Assembly: GCA_021324035.1 (NCBI GenBank)
Contig: JAJPJU010000060.1
Span: 1-6,345 of the forward strand
Reading direction: 5' to 3'
Source: Spartobacteria bacterium
Lineage (GTDB): Bacteria; Verrucomicrobiota; Verrucomicrobiia; Chthoniobacterales; UBA10450
Length of the DNA: 6,345 bases
Shown: positions 1-5,587 of the stretch, one piece after another
Layout of the letters: every line of letters begins with the position of its first letter
Position numbering within the stretch: position 1 is the first letter of the stretch
Notes under the pieces: model-generated
The model's input: only the letters and a program-made list of their open reading frames with translations
What the model was told of the DNA's origin: nothing
Databases searched by the model: none
Position numbers and translations under genes: made by a program

Positions 1-918
1 ATCGGCGTCGCCGTGAAAAGTGCGAACGGCGAAATGAAACTCATTACCGGAAACCAAATCGGTTCCCTGCTTTCCTACTACCGGCTCAAGAAGTTTTTCG
101 AGCTTGGGATCCTGAACGAGCAGAACCGTTCTCACGCGGTCACGATCAAGACTTTCGTGACGACCGACATGCAGAAAGTGATTTCGGAAAGTTTTGGTGT
201 CCGGTGCGTCGATACCCTGACCGGATTCAAATACTTCGGGGCCAAACTTGAAAAATACGAGCGCGCACTGCCGGAAAAGATTCGGGAAAAATATCGCCAG
301 CTCCCCGAACAAGAAACGCGGGCAGCGCGGTTGGAACACTCTTCGTTTTACGTTTTCGGAAGCGAGGAAAGTTACGGCTACAGCGGAGCCGATTTTGTCC
401 GGGACAAGGACGGCAACGCCGGGGCTATCATGTTTTGCGAAATGGCCGCCTACGCCAAGTCGCGCGGGCGAACGGTCGATCAGTTGCTCGATGAAGCTTT
501 TGCTGGGTTCGGTTATTTCGATGAAAAAAACGCCTCCATTTATTTCGAAGGCGCGGAGGGAGCCGACAAGATCGCGCGATTACTCGAATCGTACACCAAC
601 CAGCCGCCAGTGGAAATCGCCGGCTCAGCCGTCACCGGCATTACGGATTTCGAAAAGCAGACAATTCGCGATGTGGAAGGCGACGTGATCCCGAAACAGA
701 AGATGTCGATCTTCGAACTGAAGGACAAAACGCGGATCGCGGTGCGCGGATCCGGAACCGAGCCGAAAATCAAATACTACATCTTTGCCCAACGCCGGCC
801 GAACGATGGCAAGTTCAACGGCGAACAGCTGCAGCAAATCAAATCCGAGGTCGGTCAGCGGCTCGAAGCAGTCTGGAAATGGCTGGAACAGGATGCTCAC
901 GCCCGGGTGGCGCGATAG
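1..918 (+). CDS. Phosphohexomutase (PgcA/PGM2-type phosphoglucomutase/phosphomannomutase), 5' end missing
   Basis: Members of the alpha-D-phosphohexomutase superfamily interconvert sugar 1- and 6-phosphates in the cytoplasm, feeding glycolysis, glycogen and envelope sugar synthesis. The frame is open from base 1, so the gene starts upstream; the GTG at 13 is internal. The first visible residues (IGVAVK) are what normally follows the Mg-binding DxDxDR loop, so the catalytic serine and metal loop lie just outside the window. Visible landmarks are LITGNQIGSLL (bases 37-69), VTTDMQKVI and TLTGFKYFG (domain 3), the sugar-specificity loop FGSEESYGYSG (355-387) followed by FVRDKDG, and the C-terminal phosphate-binding loop RGSGTEPKIK (745-774). 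The EESYGY loop with FVRDKD matches the long PgcA/PGM2 branch better than GlmM or AlgC, but substrate preference (glucose or mannose) cannot be read from this. It ends with TAG at 916-918. Confidence 0.93.
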   Translation: MGVAVKSANGEMKLITGNQIGSLLSYYRLKKFFELGILNEQNRSHAVTIKTFVTTDMQKVISESFGVRCVDTLTGFKYFGAKLEKYERALPEKIREKYRQLPEQETRAARLEHSSFYVFGSEESYGYSGADFVRDKDGNAGAIMFCEMAAYAKSRGRTVDQLLDEAFAGFGYFDEKNASIYFEGAEGADKIARLLESYTNQPPVEIAGSAVTGITDFEKQTIRDVEGDVIPKQKMSIFELKDKTRIAVRGSGTEPKIKYYIFAQRRPNDGKFNGEQLQQIKSEVGQRLEAVWKWLEQDAHARVAR

Positions 919-946
919 CTGCTCGATTGCGAGCGAGGCCATTTTT

Positions 947-950
947 AGGG
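947..950 (+). promoter_or_regulatory. Ribosome binding site that fixes the start of the small gene at 957
   Basis: AGGG sits 6 bases before the ATG at 957. The same frame is open back to an ATG at 879, inside the mutase gene. The Shine-Dalgarno spacing favours 957, which lies 38 bases after the mutase stop. Confidence 0.6.
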
Positions 951-956
951 ATTACT

Positions 957-1265
957 ATGCATCGCGAGATTAATTTGAGTGGCGGAGAGATTACCCTGCT
1001 GAAAAGCCTCGGACTTTCGGGCTCGCCGAATCCTGGCAGGCTGCTCCTCGAGCAAATGGGCGAGATGGCCGAAGCCGAGTTTCTGGACGACCTGACCGGG
1101 CTTATCGGCCAGGGATATGTTCTTGCCGACAAGGTGAATGTTCGGACGATGGAAGATGTGGAACGCGCTGTTTTTCGGGTCAACGCTTCCTACGCCCGTG
1201 ATTTGAAAGAGGCTATCCGTCCCGGCCGTCACGAGCCCGAACGGCGCCGCCGCCGGCGCGGATAA
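957..1265 (+). CDS. Small hypothetical protein, Arg-rich tail
   Basis: I do not recognise this 102-residue protein. It starts at an ATG preceded by AGGG at good spacing and ends with TAA. The first 85 residues look mostly alpha-helical and acidic to neutral: a helix around ITLLKSLGL, a second around GRLLLEQMGEMAEAEFLDDLTGLI, a short turn GYVLADKVNV that could be a beta-hairpin, and a last helix EDVERAVFRVNASYARDLKEAI. This order is compatible with a small winged-helix fold, but no diagnostic motif proves it. The C-terminus turns sharply basic (six consecutive arginines before a final Gly), which could bind nucleic acid or an acidic surface. No signal peptide or membrane segment is visible, so it is probably cytoplasmic. 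It follows the mutase by 38 bases and could share its transcript. Clean start, coherent composition and position make a real gene likely; its function is unknown. Confidence 0.75.
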   Translation: MHREINLSGGEITLLKSLGLSGSPNPGRLLLEQMGEMAEAEFLDDLTGLIGQGYVLADKVNVRTMEDVERAVFRVNASYARDLKEAIRPGRHEPERRRRRRG

Positions 1266-1300
1266 CCGATCCGCGCGAATCCAACTTCGCTGACTCCAAA

Positions 1301-1329
1301 AGATCCGATTTCGGATTACTCTCGGATCT
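1301..1329 (+). repeat. Inverted repeat with alternative hairpins between the small gene and lnt
   Basis: AGATCCGA (1301-1308) is the exact reverse complement of TCGGATCT (1322-1329), with a 13-base loop. The loop holds a second partner: ATCCG (1303-1307) can instead pair with CGGAT (1312-1316). The downstream stretch is AAACATTTTGG, which is not a convincing U-tract. It could be a weak terminator of the upstream genes or a remnant of an intergenic repeat. Confidence 0.4.
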
Positions 1330-1347
1330 AAACATTTTGGGGCTTGC

Positions 1348-1375
1348 TTGGAACTTGGGATTTAGGGTTTGGCCA
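1348..1375 (+). repeat. Degenerate 7-bp tandem repeat (four units)
   Basis: Four successive heptamers share the frame TTGGGAT: TTGGAAC, TTGGGAT, TTAGGGT and TTGGCCA, all spaced exactly 7 bases apart. Read as protein in the lnt frame this gives LGTWDLGFGHL, a low-complexity peptide of the kind produced when such intergenic heptamers are wrongly included in a gene. It lies just upstream of the lnt start chosen here and argues against the TTG at 1344. Confidence 0.5.
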
Positions 1376-1391
1376 TTTAAAGTGCGAGCCC

Positions 1392-2993
1392 GTGCTTCAA
1401 AGTTTAAAAAACATCTGGCCCTGGCTTGCCGCAATCGTTAGCGGAGCTCTCGGCACTTTTTGTTTCGCGCCGTTCAACCAAAGCTGGCTCTGCTGGATTG
1501 CACTGACTCCGCTCACTGCAGCAGTTTGGTTCTCCGGTGAAAATTCAAAACGCCTCTGGCTTCGAAATCTCCTGCTCGGTTACGTCGCAGGCATGGTCTT
1601 TTTCACGGGAACATTCAGTTGGCTCGGTTCCCTCGGCTATTTGTATCAGAGTTTTTTTCTGCATGGACTCTCGTTTCTATTGTCGATCTATCTCGCAATG
1701 CACTTCGCTTTTTGGGCGTGGTTCATTGGCCTTTTGAAACCAGGAACGTTCACGACTTCCTGGCGAAATTTACTGGTTGCGCTCCTTGCAGCCGCGGCTT
1801 GGGCAACTCACGAGTGGATTCGTGGCTGGCTCTTTACCGGATTTGGGTGGAACGGTCTCGGCGTCTCGTTGCATGCCCAATATCCGGTAATTCAAATCGC
1901 GGAGTTCACGGGCGTTACCGGGCTTTCGTTTGCAGTTGCGTTCGTCAACATCATTGCCGTCACCACGCCGGTCCGGCTGTTCCTGGAGGCAAAAACACGT
2001 CGGATGCGTCCGCATTTCGATCTCACCCTGACGATGATCGGGATTGTCGCGCTGATGGCGTTCGGGCTGCACCGGATTCAAACCGCGTCGCCATCGAAAT
2101 CGATCCGGGTGGCAGCGGTTCAGGCGAATGTGCCGCAGCTCGAAAAGTTCGATCCGCAATTCACGCGCGAAATTTTTGAGAAGTTCAGCCGGTTGAGCGA
2201 CGTAGCGTTGAGAGCAAATTCGCCGCCGGACTTGCTGGTTTGGCCGGAGAGTTCAACTCCGGATCCGGTGCGCGACGAAAACGGAAGCAGCAATCGATTT
2301 GTGAAACAACTCGTGGCGTCATCCAAGACCGATTTGCTGCTTGGCACTCTGGATTTCGAGCCAGGCAGCGATTACAACGCCGCGGTCCTCGTTTCAAATG
2401 GCGGCGACCGGATGCAGATCTATCGCAAGATTCATCTGGTGCCGTTCGGCGAATACATTCCGTTGCGAACTTCGTTCCCGTTGTTCGCTGCGATCGCCGG
2501 AACCTGGGTGCCCGGGGATTTCAGTCGTGGCACCGACTTCACCGTGTTCAATCTGACCAACCAAAGTGCCCGCGTCGCGCCGTTGATTTGTTTTGAAGAC
2601 ACGGTAGGCGATCTGGTCCGGCGATTCGTCGCCAACGGCGCAAACGTTCTGGTCGATATAACCAACGACGGCTGGTTTCTGCATTCGTCGGGATCGAAAC
2701 AACATCTGGCCAATGCGATCTTCCGCTGTGTGGAGAATCGACGCCCGATGGTGCGGGCGGCGAACACCGGCGTGACCTGTTTCGTGAACGAGTTTGGCCA
2801 TGTGAACCAACTCCTGCAGGACGATACCGGCGACACCTTCACCGAAGGTGTTCTCACCGGCGAAATCAGCGTTCCCCTAGATGGCGGACTGACCTTTTAC
2901 GTCCGCCATGGCGAATGGTTCGCCGAATGTTGCGCGATGATCACGGTGATCGTCATTTCGACGTTCGGCGTGTTCAGGCGCAGAAAGTTGTAG
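1392..2993 (+). CDS. lnt: Apolipoprotein N-acyltransferase
   Basis: Lnt transfers a fatty acyl chain from phospholipid to the N-terminal cysteine of diacylated lipoproteins in the inner membrane, the last step of lipoprotein maturation. Starting at the GTG (533 aa), the N-terminal 240 residues hold about seven hydrophobic segments. A periplasmic carbon-nitrogen hydrolase (nitrilase) domain follows, then a last membrane segment near the end (about 508-527) with a basic RRRK tail. The nitrilase triad is visible: E286 in VWPESSTP, K346 in YRKIHLVPFGEY and C400 in LICFED; E354 of PFGEY matches another conserved acid. Two aromatic positions differ from E. coli as I recall it: F253 (KFD) for Trp237 and F401 for Tyr388. 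The frame is open to a TTG at 1344, but that extension is the heptamer repeat. No clear Shine-Dalgarno precedes GTG 1392, so the start is moderately certain. The stop codon lies in a palindromic repeat. Confidence 0.95.
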   Translation: MLQSLKNIWPWLAAIVSGALGTFCFAPFNQSWLCWIALTPLTAAVWFSGENSKRLWLRNLLLGYVAGMVFFTGTFSWLGSLGYLYQSFFLHGLSFLLSIYLAMHFAFWAWFIGLLKPGTFTTSWRNLLVALLAAAAWATHEWIRGWLFTGFGWNGLGVSLHAQYPVIQIAEFTGVTGLSFAVAFVNIIAVTTPVRLFLEAKTRRMRPHFDLTLTMIGIVALMAFGLHRIQTASPSKSIRVAAVQANVPQLEKFDPQFTREIFEKFSRLSDVALRANSPPDLLVWPESSTPDPVRDENGSSNRFVKQLVASSKTDLLLGTLDFEPGSDYNAAVLVSNGGDRMQIYRKIHLVPFGEYIPLRTSFPLFAAIAGTWVPGDFSRGTDFTVFNLTNQSARVAPLICFEDTVGDLVRRFVANGANVLVDITNDGWFLHSSGSKQHLANAIFRCVENRRPMVRAANTGVTCFVNEFGHVNQLLQDDTGDTFTEGVLTGEISVPLDGGLTFYVRHGEWFAECCAMITVIVISTFGVFRRRKL

Positions 2994-3055
2994 AGGCGCT
3001 TGTGCCAAGCGCCTGTTTATTTTAGTTCGGCGTTTGAGACAAACGCCGCTACAAC
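2987..3055. repeat. Palindromic REPIN/MITE-like element, 69 bp, two hairpins with inverted ends
   Basis: The outer ends are inverted: GTTGTAGAGGC (2987-2997) against the reverse complement of GCCGCTACAAC (3045-3055), 10 of 11 matching. Inside are two perfect hairpins. The first is AGGCGCTT (2994-3001), loop GTGCC, AAGCGCCT (3007-3014). The second is CGGCGTTTG (3028-3036), loop AGA, CAAACGCCG (3040-3048). A T-rich spacer separates them. Paired inverted short palindromes of this kind are the layout of REPINs and small non-autonomous elements. The left end covers the last lnt codons and its TAG stop; the right end stops 9 bases before the namZ GTG. Only one copy is present here, so its status as a genome-wide repeat is inferred. 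Confidence 0.65.
2994..3023 (+). terminator. Possible intrinsic terminator after lnt
   Basis: A perfect 8-bp GC-rich stem (AGGCGCTT/AAGCGCCT, 5-base loop) begins directly after the lnt stop codon. It is followed after one G by TTTATTTT (3016-3023). That is stem plus an interrupted U-tract, so it may end lnt transcripts. It is also the left hairpin of the palindromic element, so the terminator role may be incidental. Confidence 0.45.
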
Positions 3056-3064
3056 ATCACTAAC

Positions 3065-4153
3065 GTGCCTGTTCAACTTCCACTCGATCATCTTCGCGAA
3101 CTTTGGCCGAAAGAACTTCGTGGCGCAAGAGTCGGAGCGTTATTACATCCCGCATCGGTTTCTTCGCAACTCGAGCACGCTTCCCAAATTCTCGAACGAT
3201 TGAATGGTGATCTCTTTCAGGTCGCGGCTTTCTTCGGACCCCAACACGGATTCCTGGGCCAAACTCAGGACAACATGATCGAATGGAAAAGTTACGAACA
3301 CCCGCGTCTGCACGTGCCGGTTTACAGTTTATATGGCGAACATCGCGAGCCCACGGACGAAATGCTGCGCGATCTCGATGTATTGCTGGTCGATCTGCAG
3401 GACATCGGCGCCCGTTATTACACATTTATCTGGACGCTCTACCTCTGCATGCGCGCCTGCGAGCGCGGCGGCGTTCACGTCGTCGTTCTCGACCGGCCAA
3501 ATCCGATCAACGGAATCAGCGTGGAAGGACCGGTGATCGAAAAGGGTTACGAATCATTCGTGGGGTTGCATCCAATTCCGATTCGTCATGGCAGGACAAT
3601 CGGTGAACTTGCAACACAGTTCCGCGACGAAGCGTTCCCGAAGTGCAAGTTGACGGTCTTGCCGATGAAAAATTGGCAGCGGGCGATGTGGTCCGATCAA
3701 ACCGGACTGCCGTGGGTGATGCCGTCCCCCAACATGCCCACCGTCGATACCGCAACGGTTTACCCGGGAATGTGTTTGCTCGAAGCCACCAACATTTCCG
3801 AAGGCCGCGGCACAACCCGGCCGTTTGAAATATTCGGAGCGCCATTCATCGACGCTGAAACGCTGTGCCATGAGCTAAATGCCTTGAAGCTGCCGGGCGT
3901 GTTCTTTCGTGAAAATTATTTCCAACCGATGTTCCAAAAATTCGCCGGGAAGCTTTGCGGCGGCGCGCAAATTCACGTGCTGGATCGTGATGTTTATCGT
4001 TCGTTTCAAACGGGCGTTGAAATCATTCGATGTGTTGGAAGGTTATACGCGGAGGAGTTCGCGTGGAAGCAGCCGCCTTACGAATACGAATACGAAAAGC
4101 TGCCGATTCAAATCCTGCTCGGCGGCCCCGCGGAAGATTTCTTTCACGATTAA
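3065..4153 (+). CDS. DUF1343/NamZ-type exo-beta-N-acetylmuramidase homologue (GH171)
   Basis: The family founder, B. subtilis NamZ, removes N-acetylmuramic acid from the non-reducing ends of peptidoglycan fragments. Family blocks appear in order: FFGPQHGFLG (56-65), VYSLYGE (86-92), LDVLLVDLQDIGARYYTFI (104-122), VLDRPNPINGISVEGP (141-156), RHGRTIGELA (174-183), SPNMPTVDTATVYPG (221-235) and EATNISEGRGTTRPFEIFGAP (240-260). The protein is 362 aa and starts at GTG, the only start after an in-frame stop at 3035-3037; no Shine-Dalgarno is visible. No signal peptide is seen, so it is probably cytoplasmic, suggesting recycling of imported muropeptides, unlike secreted NamZ. Two oddities stand out. 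The loop usually written FGPEHG has Gln60 instead of Glu. The protein also stops shortly after LPIQILLGG, where relatives I remember continue for some 40 residues. The 3' end overlaps the next gene by 91 bases. Family assignment is firm; activity is not. Confidence 0.9.
   Translation: MPVQLPLDHLRELWPKELRGARVGALLHPASVSSQLEHASQILERLNGDLFQVAAFFGPQHGFLGQTQDNMIEWKSYEHPRLHVPVYSLYGEHREPTDEMLRDLDVLLVDLQDIGARYYTFIWTLYLCMRACERGGVHVVVLDRPNPINGISVEGPVIEKGYESFVGLHPIPIRHGRTIGELATQFRDEAFPKCKLTVLPMKNWQRAMWSDQTGLPWVMPSPNMPTVDTATVYPGMCLLEATNISEGRGTTRPFEIFGAPFIDAETLCHELNALKLPGVFFRENYFQPMFQKFAGKLCGGAQIHVLDRDVYRSFQTGVEIIRCVGRLYAEEFAWKQPPYEYEYEKLPIQILLGGPAEDFFHD
4051..4057 (+). promoter_or_regulatory. Strong Shine-Dalgarno inside namZ that sets the next gene's GTG start
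   Basis: GGAGGAG lies 5 bases before the GTG at 4063. Between 4063 and the signal-peptide core there is no other ATG, GTG or TTG in this frame. The only further option is ATG 4030, for which I see no comparably good site. The motif therefore decides the start, although it lies deep in the namZ coding region. Confidence 0.65.
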
Positions 4154-4788
4154 ACGCGGCGATCGCCACCCTGTTCATTTTACCGACCGCATTTGCGGAG
4201 ATCCCCTGGCCTGAAGTTAATCAGCGTCTCGCGTCCGAGAACGAAAGACTCGCGCGGCGAGCTGGCGGACACGCCGGGGAATATTTCGTTGTCTGCACAC
4301 TCTATTACACGCCGAAAGAATCCGGATTCACGTTCGAGCGCGGATTCGACGCCACGCGAGTGAGCAGACCGGGATTGCACGGCCACACCTATCCGCGGGA
4401 TTTCCTGCGATCAGTGCAAAAGGAAGGCTTTGGACGAATCGCAACACCGGTGAACGGCCGCAACTACATTCGTTACAACCGAGGTTCCTACAACTTTGCA
4501 GGACCGCCGAGTGGTGGCGGAGGAGTCCTCATTTCGCGGTATTCCGCAGCGGCACGATTGTCAGGGCCGCTTCGTCGCGGTTTGGTGCTGGAGACGCCGG
4601 CCTCGGAAGTTCAGAACGTCTTTGGAAGCACGCGGTGGAAAATTGTCGATACCGGCGGCGGACTGCATCGCTGGCAGATCGATTGTTATTACGGCGAAGA
4701 TGAGCCGCTTGGCCCGGGAAGACTGATGGCGCGCCCCCGAAGCACAACGTTCGAATATGCGTATTCCACCGCACGAATCGCCCGATGA
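4063..4788 (+). CDS. Secreted 3D-type (double-psi beta-barrel) domain protein
   Basis: From the GTG the product is 241 aa. A long basic n-region (about 30 residues, rich in Arg) precedes a hydrophobic stretch (about 32-44) ending AFA, with likely signal peptidase I cleavage before E46. The mature part contains YFVVCTLYYTPKESGF and near the end FGSTRWKIVDTGG followed by WQIDCYYGED, with D196, D207 and G211. The DTGG plus ID-x-x-x-G pattern, together with an early YYTP block, is the signature of the 3D domain, a double-psi beta-barrel also found in MltA-type lytic transglycosylases and Rpf/YabE-like wall proteins. The first of the three usual aspartates is not obvious, and the middle (about 95-185) is unlike the 3D proteins I know, so it is a divergent member. 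A periplasmic or wall-associated role in peptidoglycan cleavage is inferred. It overlaps namZ by 91 bases and the next gene by 4. Confidence 0.78.
   Translation: MEAAALRIRIRKAADSNPARRPRGRFLSRLNAAIATLFILPTAFAEIPWPEVNQRLASENERLARRAGGHAGEYFVVCTLYYTPKESGFTFERGFDATRVSRPGLHGHTYPRDFLRSVQKEGFGRIATPVNGRNYIRYNRGSYNFAGPPSGGGGVLISRYSAAARLSGPLRRGLVLETPASEVQNVFGSTRWKIVDTGGGLHRWQIDCYYGEDEPLGPGRLMARPRSTTFEYAYSTARIAR
4079..4096 (+). repeat. Hexamer TACGAA repeated three times, read in two frames
   Basis: Three exact TACGAA units follow each other. In the namZ-like frame they give YEYEYE (residues 339-344); in the overlapping frame they give the Arg-Ile alternation in the n-region of the next protein. A hexamer unit gain or loss would keep both frames. 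Confidence 0.6.
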
Positions 4789-5543
4789 CGGCGTTCAACG
4801 TTCGGCTGACGTTTCACGGGGATCTTACGTTCTTCTTACGGCCGAGATCGGCCCACCTTGAACGGCACCTGTCCGAGCGAACTTCGGTTAAAGACATCAT
4901 CGAAGGGTGTGGGGTTCCTCACACCGAGGTCGACTTGATCCTGGTAGAGGGTGCGCCGGCCAATTTTTCGCGGGTAATCGCGTCGGAATCAGACATCGAG
5001 GTGTTTCCAGTCGAGCCCGAACCAATTACTGCTTTTCCGGAGAATCGACTGCAAGTGCGTAACGTTCGAAAGTTTGTTGCTGATGGACATTTAGGGAAGC
5101 TCGTTCGCGACCTTCGATTGCTCGGCATCGACGTAACTTACGATCGCGACGCCAACGATCCCCGCCTGGTCGAGATTTCCAGTTCGGAAGAGAGGGCGCT
5201 CCTCACGCGCGACCGGCGTTTATTAATGCACTCTGCCCTCCGGCACGGCTACTACCTGAGGTCGCAGAATCCCCTTCACCAAACGGTCGAAGTAATCCGC
5301 CGGTTCAATCTTGCGAACAGTTTCGCGCCGTTTGGCCGTTGTCTCCTGTGCAATGCGGTCTTGGAGCTGGCCGCAAAGGAGAGCGTCATTCAGGAGCTCG
5401 AACCGCTTACAAGGATCTATTATGACCAGTTCCGGCGCTGTCCGGAATGCGGGCAGGTGTATTGGTCGAGATCGCATTTCGAAAAATTGCAGAAGCGAAT
5501 TGAAGCAATTCAAACTCGGATAAAGGCCGAGGTCGTTAGGTAA
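4785..5543 (+). CDS. Ub-Mut7-C protein: ubiquitin-like domain, PIN-like RNase domain, zinc ribbon
   Basis: The 252-aa product has three parts. Residues about 4-80 look like the ThiS/MoaD-type beta-grasp domain (Mut7-C ubiquitin), ending in DIEVFPVEPEP. Residues about 95-180 form the Mut7-C domain, a PIN-like fold predicted to be an RNase: KFVADGHLGKLVRDLRLLG (D100 and D109), then ERALLTRDRRLL (D143) and HGYYLRSQ. The last part is a zinc ribbon, CLLC (C186, C189) and CPEC (C219, C222), followed by GQVYWSRSHFEKL. All expected acidic residues and all four cysteines are present, so the protein looks intact. Its substrate is unknown; a role in RNA processing or decay is inferred from the fold. The ATG overlaps the previous stop in ATGA, which indicates translational coupling to the 3D-domain gene. 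No signal peptide is visible, so it is cytoplasmic. Confidence 0.92.
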   Translation: MTAFNVRLTFHGDLTFFLRPRSAHLERHLSERTSVKDIIEGCGVPHTEVDLILVEGAPANFSRVIASESDIEVFPVEPEPITAFPENRLQVRNVRKFVADGHLGKLVRDLRLLGIDVTYDRDANDPRLVEISSSEERALLTRDRRLLMHSALRHGYYLRSQNPLHQTVEVIRRFNLANSFAPFGRCLLCNAVLELAAKESVIQELEPLTRIYYDQFRRCPECGQVYWSRSHFEKLQKRIEAIQTRIKAEVVR

Positions 5544-5587
5544 AGCGCAGCCTTGTAAGCAGCAGGCCAACTGGCAAACTCCCCGCC

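Noticed and set aside
879..956. Longer start of the small gene at ATG 879, overlapping the mutase
   Set aside because: ATG 957 has AGGG at ideal spacing, and the extra residues look like out-of-frame mutase sequence (Pro/Gly/Arg/Ala-rich).
1344..1391. N-terminal extension of lnt from TTG 1344
   Set aside because: The added residues are a translation of the 7-bp intergenic repeat, and the codon is a weak TTG without a ribosome binding site; GTG 1392 fits the family length.
1213..1434. Minus-strand open frame across the small gene end and lnt start
   Set aside because: It spans repeats and two genes on the other strand, has biased composition and no recognisable domain; a shadow.
2834..2850. 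Perfect 7-bp hairpin CACCTTC/GAAGGTG within lnt
   Set aside because: It lies inside a conserved coding region with no U-tract and is explained by codon choice.
2943..2955. Near-palindrome GATCACGGTGATC in the lnt 3' region
   Set aside because: It encodes part of the C-terminal membrane segment and has no second copy or promoter context; treated as chance.
4120..4200. Twin-arginine (Tat) signal in the 3D-domain protein
   Set aside because: The n-region has RRPRGRFLSR, but the Arg pair is not directly before x-F-L as the Tat motif needs; an ordinary Sec-type core with AFA cleavage is more likely.
5544..5587. Promoter or terminator in the gap before the serine hydrolase
   Set aside because: Only a 4-bp inverted pair (GCCA/TGGC) is present and no U-tract or -35/-10 pair is convincing.
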